Source: JAXLWB01 sp046328715
Lineage (GTDB): Bacteria; Chloroflexota; Anaerolineae; Caldilineales; Caldilineaceae
Assembly (NCBI GenBank): GCA_046328715.1
Contig: JAXLWB010000040.1
Span: 28,928-92,927 of the forward strand
Reading direction: 5' to 3'
DNA: 64,000 nucleotides
Every line of letters starts with the position of its first letter. The stretch's first letter is position 1. The notes under the pieces are model-generated. The model ran no database searches, was not told where the DNA came from, and saw nothing but the letters and a program-made list of their open reading frames with translations. Shown here in pieces: positions 1 through 9,567 of the stretch. The translations under genes and the position numbers were made by a program.

Positions 1-3000
1 CGTCCAGGGCGAGTGGGTAACAGTGGTGGCATCTACTGGCTCAATGCAACCAGCGGTGCCAAAACCAAAGGCTACCAACTCTACGCCGGTGATGATATCA
101 AGCAGCCGCCCTACAGCTACGGCAAAGCCAATGGCATGGGCGATGTCCTGGTGCTCTGTGATTCCGCCCCCATTGAAATTGGTAACCGAGTCTGGCTCGA
201 CGCCAATGGCAATGGCATCCAGGATGCAGGCGAACAAGGTATCAGTGGTGTCGCTGTCGAACTCTATCGGGCGGGCGTCAAAGTCGCTGAAACTACCACC
301 GCCGGCGATGGCACCTATCTCTTCAACAACAGCAACGTCACCCTCAACGGCGCAACCGGTATTGTCCCTGGCACAGGCACGCAGGGTGGCGACTCAGAAT
401 ATGAGATCCGCATCCCAGCCAATCAAGTGGCGCTCAACGGGCTGGCTCCTACCGCTGCCAACGTCTTTGGCGACGCCAACGTCGATCTGCGCGACTCCGA
501 TGGCCAACTCGTTGGGTTCAGTGTCAATCACACCATTCCGTTTGCGGCCCTGGCCGAAGCTGGCTTTAATAACCATACCTTCGACTTTGGCTTTGATGAA
601 CCTGCTCCTCTAATGAGTCTGGGCAACAAGGTTTGGTTTGACACCAACAACGACGGTCTAGACAATGATGGCACGGGCGGTGCCGCTGGCAGCAGCACCG
701 GCATTGCCAACGTCAACGTCAAACTCTACCTTGACAGCAACTTCAATGACGTCTTTGACAGTAACGACACCTTTGTCGACGAGACCACGACAACCAGCAA
801 GGGCTGCTATGCCTTTAGCGGATTGCCTCCTTCGAGCCTGGTGGAAGCCAATTATCTAGTGGTGATCCCCAACAGCAACTTTGTCAACAACGCCGTGCTG
901 AACACCTATTCAAACAGTACAGGCGAGCCCACGACTGATGATGACGTGGATCGCAACGATGATGGTCGCCCGGACGGCAGCGGCAACATCGTCAGTAGCC
1001 CAATTTCGCTCGACTTGGGCAGCGAGCCGACCATTGGCAACGGCGAAGGAGACGATGGCGACTGTAACCTGGCCGGTATCGATGCCAATACCAATCAGAC
1101 CGTCGACTTTGGCTTCTATCGCCTCGAACTGGGCAACCAGGTCTGGAACGACGCCAACAACAATGGTTTGCTCGATAATGGCGAGCAGGGCATCGATGGC
1201 GTGGCGGTCGACCTGCTGGACGGCCAAGGCGCAGTGGTGCAGTCGACGACCACGGCCAACGGCGGTTTCTATCTCTTCCAAGGCTTTGCCCGCGGCATCT
1301 ATCAAGTTCGTATCACCGCTCCGGCTGGCTACGTGAGCAGCACACCCGACGCCGGTGACCCTGATGTGGACAGCGCCGACAACAATGACAACGGCAATGG
1401 CAGCAGCGGCGGACAGATTGTCACCAGCCAATTCTCCATCCAACCTGGTTCGACCAACGGTGGAGCCAACGTCAATGCTGCTACCGGTGTAACGAGCAAC
1501 CCGAACGTTGACTTTGGCGTGCGTCTGCCACTCAACCTGGGCAACCTGGTCTGGCAAGATCGCAACAACAACGGCAAGGTCGATTCGGGTGAAAATGGCC
1601 TGAGCAACGTGTTGGTGCAACTTTTCCATGCCAGCGATAACCCGGCCTCGGCGGTTCCTCTAGCTACTGATACGACCGATGGCAACGGCATCTACGGCTT
1701 TGGCGATCTCACCCCCGGCCAGTATCGGGTTTGTATTCCGACGCCGCCTGCCCAATACCCGACGAGCAGCATCGTGACCGACAGCAACGATGATGGCAAG
1801 GACAACGACGACAACGGTATCCAAACCGTCTCCGGCGGACTTACCTGTAGCCCAGTGATTCAACTCACTGCTGGCCTGGAACCGACCAATGACGGCGACG
1901 GTGCCAACGGCGATCTGACCATCGACCTCGGCTTCTACGGCGCAGTTAGCGTCGGCGACCGGGTCTGGTACGACGACAACAAGAATGGATTGCAAGACCA
2001 GGGTGAACAGGGCGTGAAGGCTGTACAGGTCACGCTCTTCGATGCGGTCACTGGTCAGGCGGTCACCAAGGACATTGATGGCAACCCGATCCAGCCACAG
2101 CAGACCAACGGCAATGGCAACTATCTCTTCAACAACTTGCCTGCCGGCTCCTACTATGTCGTCTTTGACCTCAATACCTTGCCGCCCGGTTATGTTGTCA
2201 CAACGCCGAACGTAGGCAGCAACTCCGAGATCGACTCTGATGCGGCGATCGGTACTGGCAAGACAGCCTCGGTCACGGTTCCCAGCGGTGCCAACCTCTC
2301 ACTCGACATGGGCATCGTCTCTATTTCGTTGGATGAAGTGCGCGTGGGTGACTATGTCTGGTTTGATGACAATCACAATGGCATTCAAGACAACACCGAA
2401 AGTGGTGTCGCCAATGTCCGGGTCACGATCTTCGATGCGACCACGGATCAGCCGGTGTTGGTTGGCGGCAATCCGCTGACACGTACCACCAATGCTTCGG
2501 GTCTCTACCTCTTTGACGGCCTGCCGGTTGGCAACTACTATGTCGTCTTCGATCTAAGCAGCCTGCCTGCTGGCTACGCACCGACCCTGGCCAACGTTGG
2601 CAGCAACGATGAAGTGGATAGCGACGCCGACGCCAATGGCAAGACGGCAGCCACCGGTCCCATCAGCGCAGGCCAACAGAACCTTTCACTTGATCTCGGT
2701 ATCTTCGCCCCCTACAGCCTGGGCAATCGGGTCTGGGAGGATAACAACAACAATGGCGTGATCGATAGTGGCGAGGCGGGCATCAACGGCTTGACCGTCA
2801 ACCTCTACGCCGATGCCAACAATGATGGTACTCCCGACGGCGTTGTGCTCGCTTCGATGGCGACGGCGAACGGCGGCTACTATCGCTTCGATGGCCTGGC
2901 TGCTGGCACTTACCTGGTGGAGGTGGTGGCTCCTGGCTATCGCAGCAGCACAGCCGATGCCGGCGACCCAGATGTGGATGTCGATGACAGCGATGATAAT

Positions 3001-3606
3001 GGTGTGGTGGTCAATGGTAACAGTGTGCGCAGTGCACCGGTCACTTTGGGGCCAGACAGCACCGAACCTACAGGCGAGACTGACCTAGTGGGTGGAGTAA
3101 ACCCGCAAGGTGCGCTCGATGCACGAGCCAACATGACGGTTGATTTCGGCTTCTTCCGACTGGCGACAATTGGTGACCGCGTCTGGTTGGATGTCAATCC
3201 GCAAGGCAATGACATTGGTGATGGCATCCAGGATGCGGGCGAGACTGGCCTCCAGGGCTGGATTGTACGCCTTTATCAGGCGAATGGCACCCTGGTTGCG
3301 ACCACCACCACCGTACTCGATGGACGCTATCTCTTCACCGATCTAGTGCCAGGCGATTACTTCATCGAATTCGCAGCGCCGAATCAGACGCAGCAGTTCA
3401 AAATCAGCCAACCTAATCAAGGCAGCGACCCGGCCCAAGATAGTGATGCTAACCAGGTGACCTTGCGTACGCCGGTAACCAATCTGATCAGCGGCGAGGA
3501 TGATCGCACCTGGGATATGGGTGTCTTCCTAGTCGGAACCGGGGATCCGGAAAGCGGTGAGCCGAATGCTCAGAAGCGGGTCTTCCTGCCTGTTGTAGTA
3601 CGCTAG
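1..3606 (+). CDS. Secreted SdrD B-like repeat protein, 5' partial
   Basis: The reading frame is open to the first base, so the true start lies outside the window; the GTG at 13 is only the first possible start inside it. The visible part is almost entirely SdrD/Cna-B-like beta-sandwich domains. Eight copies each open with a signature such as GNRVWLDANGNGIQD or GDRVWYDDNKNGLQD, where the DxNxNGxxD portion is the usual calcium-binding loop. Each closes with a strand like TVDFGFYRLE that runs into the next domain. Proteins of this kind are extracellular stalks or adhesins, rigidified by calcium. The C-terminus is KRVFLPVVVR, a tail shared with four other secreted proteins here. No transmembrane helix or LPXTG signal is seen. 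The ligand is unknown. A long perfect hairpin follows the stop codon. Confidence 0.88.
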   Translation, partial: RPGRVGNSGGIYWLNATSGAKTKGYQLYAGDDIKQPPYSYGKANGMGDVLVLCDSAPIEIGNRVWLDANGNGIQDAGEQGISGVAVELYRAGVKVAETTTAGDGTYLFNNSNVTLNGATGIVPGTGTQGGDSEYEIRIPANQVALNGLAPTAANVFGDANVDLRDSDGQLVGFSVNHTIPFAALAEAGFNNHTFDFGFDEPAPLMSLGNKVWFDTNNDGLDNDGTGGAAGSSTGIANVNVKLYLDSNFNDVFDSNDTFVDETTTTSKGCYAFSGLPPSSLVEANYLVVIPNSNFVNNAVLNTYSNSTGEPTTDDDVDRNDDGRPDGSGNIVSSPISLDLGSEPTIGNGEGDDGDCNLAGIDANTNQTVDFGFYRLELGNQVWNDANNNGLLDNGEQGIDGVAVDLLDGQGAVVQSTTTANGGFYLFQGFARGIYQVRITAPAGYVSSTPDAGDPDVDSADNNDNGNGSSGGQIVTSQFSIQPGSTNGGANVNAATGVTSNPNVDFGVRLPLNLGNLVWQDRNNNGKVDSGENGLSNVLVQLFHASDNPASAVPLATDTTDGNGIYGFGDLTPGQYRVCIPTPPAQYPTSSIVTDSNDDGKDNDDNGIQTVSGGLTCSPVIQLTAGLEPTNDGDGANGDLTIDLGFYGAVSVGDRVWYDDNKNGLQDQGEQGVKAVQVTLFDAVTGQAVTKDIDGNPIQPQQTNGNGNYLFNNLPAGSYYVVFDLNTLPPGYVVTTPNVGSNSEIDSDAAIGTGKTASVTVPSGANLSLDMGIVSISLDEVRVGDYVWFDDNHNGIQDNTESGVANVRVTIFDATTDQPVLVGGNPLTRTTNASGLYLFDGLPVGNYYVVFDLSSLPAGYAPTLANVGSNDEVDSDADANGKTAATGPISAGQQNLSLDLGIFAPYSLGNRVWEDNNNNGVIDSGEAGINGLTVNLYADANNDGTPDGVVLASMATANGGYYRFDGLAAGTYLVEVVAPGYRSSTADAGDPDVDVDDSDDNGVVVNGNSVRSAPVTLGPDSTEPTGETDLVGGVNPQGALDARANMTVDFGFFRLATIGDRVWLDVNPQGNDIGDGIQDAGETGLQGWIVRLYQANGTLVATTTTVLDGRYLFTDLVPGDYFIEFAAPNQTQQFKISQPNQGSDPAQDSDANQVTLRTPVTNLISGEDDRTWDMGVFLVGTGDPESGEPNAQKRVFLPVVVR

Positions 3607-3656
3607 GAGCGGACAGGGTGACTAGGTGACAGGGCAATAACCTACCTACCCATAAT

Positions 3657-3715
3657 AGAAGAGGGGCTCGCAGTTGCTGGTGCTTGAAACACCAGCAACT
3701 GCGAGCCCCTCTTCT
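3657..3715. terminator. Perfect 26-bp hairpin between convergent genes
   Basis: Left arm 3657-3682 and right arm 3690-3715 are perfectly complementary over 26 bp around a 7-nt loop. The hairpin lies between the stop of the plus-strand SdrD-like gene and the stop of the minus-strand glycosyltransferase gene, so it can serve as a bidirectional terminator. A long U-tract is not obvious, so the terminator role is inferred from position and stem strength. Confidence 0.7.
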
Positions 3716-3804
3716 GCTAACGTGAATGCAAATTCTAGCCTAACAGGCTACCCTACGATAACCCAGGGCAGTACCCTGGGATAGAGAAGGATGTCCTCTC
3801 TTCC

Positions 3805-4590
3805 CTACCCTGCCACCTTCACCACACCGCCAGCCGGGTCATCGTAGAGTCCGGCGCGTCCGTTGCGGCGAATCTTGAGCAGTTCGCGCACCATGTTGAC
3901 TGTATCGGCACCGGGACGAATGCGACTATCTGTCTGATAGTACCAGTGGATGGGGACCTCGATCAGGCGCATTCCTTTTCGGCGGGCAATGTAGAGCAGT
4001 TCTACATCAAAACCCCAGCCATCGATCCGGGCGAGAGGAAAGACCACCTGTGCTGCCGAACGGGTGAAACATTTAAAGCCACACTGTGTATCCTGAATCT
4101 CCGGCACAGCCAATAACTGGACCAAAAGATTGAAGACCCGTCCCATGATGTGGCGATAGACCGGCTCGTCGTAGCGGACGGCACCTGCCACCTCGCGGCT
4201 GGCAATGGCGATTTCGTAGCTATTATGGGGTACAGCGGGAGGAAGAAACTTGGCAATCTCCTCGATCGGCATGGCCAGATCGGCATCACAAATAAACAGA
4301 TAGTCGCCTTGCCCAGCTAACATGCCGGTTTTCACTGCATTGCCTTTACCCTTGGCACTGTGTAGCAGGCGCACCACAAAGGGATCTTCGGCTCGTACCT
4401 GCTCGGTGATAAAACGTTCGACGGCGCCGGTCGTGTCGTCTCTGGAGCCATTTTCAACCACGACGACTTCTGACTGGTAGGATTGCTGACGCAAAAAGTT
4501 GGCGATCTTTTGCAACGAGGGAGGGAGCCTGCGTTCCTCATTATAAGCAGGAATAACAATACTTAAGAAAAGATGCTTGGATGAATCCAT
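3805..4590 (-). CDS. Glycosyltransferase family 2, dolichyl/polyprenyl-phosphate sugar transferase type
   Basis: 261 residues with a GT-A fold. The N-terminal SIVIPAYNEERRLPPSL strand binds the nucleotide, VVVENGSRDDT follows at about residues 42-53, and FICDADLAMP carries the metal-binding DxD at 102-104. The segment QDTQCGFKCF is typical of dolichyl-phosphate beta-glucosyltransferase and dolichol-phosphate mannose synthase relatives. These enzymes move a sugar from a nucleotide donor to a polyprenyl phosphate at the cytoplasmic membrane face. The protein has no C-terminal membrane segments, as in ALG5/DPM1-like soluble forms. It starts 9 bp after the stop of the upstream PH-domain membrane protein, so the two are probably co-transcribed. 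The sugar and acceptor cannot be told from sequence. Confidence 0.85.
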   Translation of the reverse strand: MDSSKHLFLSIVIPAYNEERRLPPSLQKIANFLRQQSYQSEVVVVENGSRDDTTGAVERFITEQVRAEDPFVVRLLHSAKGKGNAVKTGMLAGQGDYLFICDADLAMPIEEIAKFLPPAVPHNSYEIAIASREVAGAVRYDEPVYRHIMGRVFNLLVQLLAVPEIQDTQCGFKCFTRSAAQVVFPLARIDGWGFDVELLYIARRKGMRLIEVPIHWYYQTDSRIRPGADTVNMVRELLKIRRNGRAGLYDDPAGGVVKVAG

Positions 4591-4599
4591 GAATGTTTT

Positions 4600-5496
4600 T
4601 TACCGTACAAGGCTGAGTAACGCAAAAAATAAACAGACCTGAACAAGAACTGCGCCACTCCAGAGCAAATAAGCACCCGTGACCTGATTGCGCGATGCCA
4701 TCCAGATGCCCCACAGCCCATTCACGATCCAACAAATAAATCCAATCATCGGCAGGAGGAAGAGTCCAGATTTGTCACGTACTAACTCAGGTACCCCATT
4801 CGGATCGAAGCGCACCGCCATCGTTTCAGGCAAAAATGGGTAGCGAACGACCAAGAGTAAAAACAGGACCAGTACGCCGGTCAGGCCAGCCAGCAGTACA
4901 CGCCGGGCGGCTGGATCAACCCCAAGCAACAATTGCAGGTCAAACGTATGCGCAACAAATTCACTTTCCTGTAGCACACCAATCGGTCCGATACGGAAAT
5001 TTTCCTGGAGCGTACTTAGGAACTGTTCAGCCGACGCTGGGGAAAGGGCATAGAGAATGGGTCCGGTGTCGATTAGGATGCATTCGTGCAGCGGGCGCGT
5101 GGCCAACATGGTCAGATAGCGCCCATCCTTGCGTCGCTCGGCGCGCATAAACGAAGCTGGCCAGCGCCACCACTCCTGTCTGTACTGGATGGTCCGTTCG
5201 CTGCGGATCACTCGTTTGACCTTACTCAGCGGAATGACAAAGGTCGAGCGCCGACAGCGAATGCGGATCGAGTTGCGATCCACCTGATAGCTGAGTGTCA
5301 ACAAGCCCCACGCACCATAGATCGTGAGCAGCGCCAATGCACCGATGAAAACAACGAGCGAGATGAGCACAAAGCGCAGCCAATCTGTGGCGCGAATATC
5401 CACCCAACGCAACAGTAACAGCGTCGCCAGCGAGAGCCAACTGGCCACGATCACTGCATCCCATTTCGCACGGGTCACCGCAGAAGAGAATTCCAT
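4600..5496 (-). CDS. Multi-pass membrane protein with PH-like and DUF1648-like parts
   Basis: 298 residues. Two membrane helices lie near residues 12-32 and 39-61. A soluble segment of about 75-170 follows; its pattern (basic strands, then a cluster with LATRPLHECILIDTG and ILYALSPAS) resembles bacterial PH domains of the YdbS/YdbT type. The C-terminal third has further helices near 200-217, 245-266 and 275-295. Between them the motif LPETMAVRFDPNGVPE matches the DUF1648 signature found in SdpI-like integral membrane proteins. The function of the fusion is unknown; the PH segment may recognise lipids or envelope stress. It is followed by the glycosyltransferase gene after only 9 bp, which suggests a role in envelope or lipid-linked sugar metabolism. 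A hairpin separates it from surE upstream. Confidence 0.75.
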   Translation of the reverse strand: MEFSSAVTRAKWDAVIVASWLSLATLLLLRWVDIRATDWLRFVLISLVVFIGALALLTIYGAWGLLTLSYQVDRNSIRIRCRRSTFVIPLSKVKRVIRSERTIQYRQEWWRWPASFMRAERRKDGRYLTMLATRPLHECILIDTGPILYALSPASAEQFLSTLQENFRIGPIGVLQESEFVAHTFDLQLLLGVDPAARRVLLAGLTGVLVLFLLLVVRYPFLPETMAVRFDPNGVPELVRDKSGLFLLPMIGFICWIVNGLWGIWMASRNQVTGAYLLWSGAVLVQVCLFFALLSLVR

Positions 5497-5519
5497 AGTT
5501 GGTAGAGCGTCGAAGAGTG

Positions 5520-5584
5520 GAAAAGTGGAAGAGTTGAAAAGTAATTTTCTGCTACTCTGCTACTTTTCAACTCTTCCACTTTTC
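5520..5584. terminator. Perfect 24-bp hairpin after surE
   Basis: Arms 5520-5543 and 5561-5584 pair perfectly over 24 bp around a 17-nt loop. The hairpin sits immediately downstream of the surE stop on the minus strand and just before the start of the next minus-strand gene. It is likely a terminator or attenuator that isolates surE from the PH-domain gene. The arms are AG/CT-rich. Confidence 0.65.
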
Positions 5585-5592
5585 AACTTCTT

Positions 5593-6366
5593 TCACAACT
5601 TCCAAGAACGCAAGCGATCCAGAAAGTGGTAGTGGGTCATATCTAGTTCAATTGGCGTGACACTGACACGACTGTTGGCAATGGCATGGACATCGGTTCC
5701 TTCGATCTCCTCGTCCACCGTGCGCCAACCGCTCAACCAATAGTAGGGATAGCCGTAGGGATCTTCACGCCGAATCAACTCATCTTGATAACTGCGCCAG
5801 CCCATGCGGGTCACTTCGATTCCACGCAGTTCTTCAGGGGAGACGCCTGGTACATTGACATTGAGCAGGATACCGCGCTCCATGCCCTGTTCCAGCACTT
5901 GGGCCACGACCTTGGCCGAAATGTCCGCCGCCAGTTTACGCACTAGTTGTAGATCTGCCTTGGTCTGGCGTGCGTGAGCCGTGCTGACCGCAATGCCGGC
6001 GACGTTGAAGATCGCTGCCTCGCGCGCACAGGAGACCGTTCCACTGTAGCTGATATCGTTGGCTAGATTATAGCCATTGTTGATACCGCCCACGACCAGA
6101 TCAAAACGTACTTCCAAGGCACCGTGAATCGCCATTGCCACACAGTCAGCCGGACTGCCGTTGCAGGCATAAGCGTCACTGCCATCGGCCAACTGTACTT
6201 TGGTCACCCGCATTGGCTTGTCTAGTGTGCGTGAATGGCCGCTGGCACTCCAGTTCGTCTCGGGAGCCAATACATAGACATTGCCGACCGTCTCCAACGC
6301 CTGCTTTAATGCCAACAAACCAGGAGATTGAACACCATCATCATTTGAAATTAATATGTTCGCCAT
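5593..6366 (-). CDS. surE: 5'-nucleotidase SurE
   Basis: The start is the ATG at 6366, giving MANILISNDDGV at the extreme N-terminus as in all SurE proteins. The upstream in-frame ATG at 6426 would add 20 hydrophobic residues that are largely encoded by the preceding hairpin, so it was rejected. The 257-residue product has the metal-binding acidic pair in SNDDGV, the APETNWSASGHS loop, and GGINNGYNLANDISYSGTV, a conserved active-site block. SurE removes phosphate from nucleoside 5'-monophosphates (and sometimes 3'-monophosphates and polyphosphate) in the cytoplasm, usually with a divalent metal. It is flanked on both sides by strong hairpins and appears to be monocistronic. Confidence 0.93.
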   Translation of the reverse strand: MANILISNDDGVQSPGLLALKQALETVGNVYVLAPETNWSASGHSRTLDKPMRVTKVQLADGSDAYACNGSPADCVAMAIHGALEVRFDLVVGGINNGYNLANDISYSGTVSCAREAAIFNVAGIAVSTAHARQTKADLQLVRKLAADISAKVVAQVLEQGMERGILLNVNVPGVSPEELRGIEVTRMGWRSYQDELIRREDPYGYPYYWLSGWRTVDEEIEGTDVHAIANSRVSVTPIELDMTHYHFLDRLRSWKL

Positions 6367-6398
6367 AATTGCCTGAATACATGACAAGAGGACAAGAA

Positions 6399-6445
6399 GA
6401 CAGGATGACAAGATGAAGAGAAGCATGTCATCTTGTCATCCTGTC
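6399..6445. terminator. 18-bp hairpin at the end of the penicillin-binding protein gene
   Basis: Arms 6399-6416 and 6428-6445 are perfectly complementary around an 11-nt loop. The right arm overlaps the stop codon of the minus-strand penicillin-binding protein gene (6444-6446). The position fits termination between that gene and surE. Confidence 0.62.
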
Positions 6446-9400
6446 ACTGTTTTTTATGTCTCACATAGACCTTGATTTCTTTACTCGTATTCGCATTCCC
6501 AGCGGCGTCGAAGGCAATCGCCTTGAGCGTGTGTTCTTCCAGATAAACGGCACCGGCAGTGCGAATAGCGGCAAAGCCATCGCCAAAGAAGAGAATTCGG
6601 CCCGGTTGGATCTCTGGGTCGCTGCTGGGGAAAGCCAGCCAGTTTTGAGCGTTGCCCGTCTCAATCTGGGCGACATCCCGCATTTTGATCTTCCAGCGCT
6701 CGTTAAAGGGTGCGCCGTAGGCAGTGCCAAAGCGCTGCCCGTCGATATAGAATTCCACCCGGTCGATGCGTAGACCGTCTTCTACATCGACGTTGACGTT
6801 GATCTGCTCGTCATCTTCCATGACGTAGAGTCGATTTTCGCTTGGTTCGTTGATTTCGACCTTGGGCGGCGTGTGATCGACAGTAAAGATCGAGCGTACC
6901 TCGCGTGGTCCATCCGGTCGATTGACGGTCAGGCGCAAAGTATAGACCCCTTCGCCTAAGCCGCTTGTATCTAGCGTCTCCAATCGTCCATCTTGTACCT
7001 CTTCGCCGTGCTCCGACCCGATCTGTGTCCAGGTATCGGGCTGTTCGCCAGGGCCAAAGTCGAGTCGATAGGGGCCGCCCCGTGCGTTGCCTTTGATCTC
7101 AATGCTGCCATTGACATAACCACCCGTCCCCGGATAGTTAATGCCAACATCGCTATCGCCGACGCGAATGGCGGTAGCGTCACTGCCGCTGGAACTGGCC
7201 GGCTGTGGAATGCCATTTTCGCGTACCCAGTCGGCTGCTTCCTGGGGCAAAATTTCATAAACAGTGCCGCCGACTGCCTGCCAAACATTATCTTGCGTGG
7301 TTGGCTCGGTGCCTGCCGCAAAGATTTCGCTGCGTTGATGATCGCCAGGGCAATTGGGGCTGACCAACAGCCCACTCGGTTGGCAAATAACCTTGTTAAG
7401 TACCGTTCCTGGCCGGTCATACCATTGGACAGGCTGGTTCTCGTGGACTCTGCGCATCACGGCGTTGAAAATCGGAGCCGCACCGGAGAGACCGGTCACA
7501 TTGTCCATTGAGGTATTGTCAGTGTTGCCAACCCAGACACCCACGGTAAATTGCGGGGTAAAGCCCATAGTCCAGTTGTCTTTGAAGCCGTTGGTGGTGC
7601 CAGTTTTGGCACCCATCTTTCGGTCCGGCAGAGTGAGATCGGTGTTGGCCCCAAAGGCAGGAGCGCGGGCCACATCGTCGCTCATGATGTCGGCCATGAT
7701 ATAGGCGGTCTCCGCACTCAAGATGCGCTGTGCTTCGGGATGCTCGTAGATCTTGATGATATCACCTTTGCTGTTGCGGATCTGCTTGATGGCCACCGGA
7801 TTGAGCGTGCGGAAACCAGGGCGCAACTGTGCGGGCGGGGCTGGTTCGCCGATCATGACACCGCCGTTGCCAAAGACCGAGAAGGCATAGGTGTGATCGA
7901 GCAAGGTCACCTCACCGCCGCCGAGCACCAGGTTGAGACCGTAGAAGTCGAGGCCGCGGTTGAGTCCGTTGATGCCCATACGATGGGCCAAACGTAAGGC
8001 ATCCGCCACCCCAACCTGGTCCATCACCTTAATGGCTGGGATGTTATAGGAACGGGACAGGGCGTTGCGCAGTGAGACCGGGCCATGATACTGGCGGTCA
8101 TAGTTTTCGGGGCGGTAGAAAGTGCCGTCGCCCAGCGGCACAGTCATTGGCACATCGAGGATCATCGAAGCAGCGTTGAGTTGCTTCTTCTCTAGCGCTG
8201 TGGCATAGACATAGGGTTTAAAGCTTGACCCGGGCTGTCGTTCGGAGGTGGCAATATTGACCTGCCCGTCGATCGCTTCGTTGTTGTAATCAAGCGAGCC
8301 GACCATGGCCAGAATCTCGCCTGTGCCATTTTTGATCACCACCGCCGAGGAGTTGCTGGCATTCTTCTTCTGTTCGATTAGTTTGGAAATCTGATCACGT
8401 GCCACCTGTTGGGCGTAATTCTGCAAGTCGACATCGAGCGTTGTGTACACCGTAAACCCCTCGCGCCAGATGCGATAGGGATCTTCGATTGTGTTGTATT
8501 CGTCTTTCAGGCGCTGCAAGACGTACAGGGCAAAGTGCGGTGCTGTGGTGATTTCGAAGCGTTCGGCTGCCGATTTGCGTAACTGTAACGGTTCGGCAAA
8601 GGCGGCGTCGGCCTCAGCTTGGGTGATAAAGCCACCCGTGACCATCGCCGCCAGCGCCAATCCTTGTCGCTTTTTGGCTTCGTCGGGGTTATTGATCGGA
8701 TTTTGGGCTGGGAACTGCGGAATTGGAGCCAACATGGCTGCTTCGGCCAGTGAAAGTTGGGTAGCACTCTTGCCAAAGTAGACCTGGCTAGCTGCCTCGA
8801 CGCCGTAGGCCAGGTTGCCGTAAAAGTTGGAGTTGAGATACCACTCGAGGATGCGATCCTTGGGGAAGCGGCGTGTCACCTCCAGGGCAAGGATCACCTC
8901 TTTGATTTTACGGGCATAGCTCTGTTGAGCGCGCTCTTCGGGCGGAATGATCACGTTTTTGATCAACTGCTGCGTAATCGAAGAACCACCTTGCACGGCC
9001 CCACCGCCCAGATTCGAGGCAAAGGCACGAAAGAGGCCACGGACGTTCACACCTGGATTTTCGAAGAAGTTGCGATCTTCGAGGGCGACTGCCGCCTTCC
9101 ACACCCATTCAGACATGCGGCTTTTGGAGACAAAGCGACGATCGCCGCGAAAGGGGCGGGGATCTACGCTCTCGTAAAGCAGATGTTTGCCGCTACTGTC
9201 GTAGATGCGGACCGTCTCAAAATCATCTTCCTGCTGTTTTTCAATGATATCCAGACCGTTGTTCGTCAATTGAGCGGCGTAGGTATTGTAGACGGCAAAG
9301 ACCGAGGCGACGCCGGCCCCGATCAACGCTAGGAAGACGATGAGTACGATCAAAACTACGGCAAGGCTGGTCTGGCCGGCCCGCAGCCAGGGACGCGGAG

Positions 9401-9470
9401 CGTTTTTCAGCGCTCGTTCCCGTCGGCGGCGCGCCATTAAGATAGAATCATGTCGGTCAAGTCGTTGCAT
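6444..9470 (-). CDS. Class A penicillin-binding protein (PBP1A type) with C-terminal Ig-like modules
   Basis: 1008 residues. After a basic cytoplasmic tail there is one membrane anchor at about 34-60. The glycosyltransferase GT51 domain shows EDRNFF at 131-136 (catalytic Glu) and GGSSITQQ near 161-168. The transpeptidase domain has the SxxK motif at S415-K418 within PGSSFKP, SxN at S474-N476 and KTGT at 622-625, so both active sites look intact. The enzyme polymerises and cross-links peptidoglycan outside the membrane. About 250 residues follow the transpeptidase. They read as two beta-sandwich modules, one with HTPPKVEINEPSENRLYVM, and may bind wall polymer. M12 is an alternative start. The arrangement implies a peptidoglycan-containing, probably monoderm, envelope. 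Confidence 0.93.
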   Translation of the reverse strand: MQRLDRHDSILMARRRRERALKNAPRPWLRAGQTSLAVVLIVLIVFLALIGAGVASVFAVYNTYAAQLTNNGLDIIEKQQEDDFETVRIYDSSGKHLLYESVDPRPFRGDRRFVSKSRMSEWVWKAAVALEDRNFFENPGVNVRGLFRAFASNLGGGAVQGGSSITQQLIKNVIIPPEERAQQSYARKIKEVILALEVTRRFPKDRILEWYLNSNFYGNLAYGVEAASQVYFGKSATQLSLAEAAMLAPIPQFPAQNPINNPDEAKKRQGLALAAMVTGGFITQAEADAAFAEPLQLRKSAAERFEITTAPHFALYVLQRLKDEYNTIEDPYRIWREGFTVYTTLDVDLQNYAQQVARDQISKLIEQKKNASNSSAVVIKNGTGEILAMVGSLDYNNEAIDGQVNIATSERQPGSSFKPYVYATALEKKQLNAASMILDVPMTVPLGDGTFYRPENYDRQYHGPVSLRNALSRSYNIPAIKVMDQVGVADALRLAHRMGINGLNRGLDFYGLNLVLGGGEVTLLDHTYAFSVFGNGGVMIGEPAPPAQLRPGFRTLNPVAIKQIRNSKGDIIKIYEHPEAQRILSAETAYIMADIMSDDVARAPAFGANTDLTLPDRKMGAKTGTTNGFKDNWTMGFTPQFTVGVWVGNTDNTSMDNVTGLSGAAPIFNAVMRRVHENQPVQWYDRPGTVLNKVICQPSGLLVSPNCPGDHQRSEIFAAGTEPTTQDNVWQAVGGTVYEILPQEAADWVRENGIPQPASSSGSDATAIRVGDSDVGINYPGTGGYVNGSIEIKGNARGGPYRLDFGPGEQPDTWTQIGSEHGEEVQDGRLETLDTSGLGEGVYTLRLTVNRPDGPREVRSIFTVDHTPPKVEINEPSENRLYVMEDDEQINVNVDVEDGLRIDRVEFYIDGQRFGTAYGAPFNERWKIKMRDVAQIETGNAQNWLAFPSSDPEIQPGRILFFGDGFAAIRTAGAVYLEEHTLKAIAFDAAGNANTSKEIKVYVRHKKQ

Positions 9471-9495
9471 AATTGTTTGTTACAAGTGGCAGGTG

Positions 9496-9548
9496 GCGAG
9501 TGGCGAGTCTAAGAACCCCGCACGTCAGTAAGGGGACCCGCCACTCGC
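9496..9548. terminator. Weak inverted repeat between methyltransferase and PBP genes
   Basis: A 10-bp inverted repeat (9496-9505 with 9539-9548) lies after the stop of the minus-strand methyltransferase gene and upstream of the PBP start. It is shorter than the other hairpins in this block, and its role as a terminator is only positional. Confidence 0.35.
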
Positions 9549-9567
9549 AATTCGCAATTTACCATTG

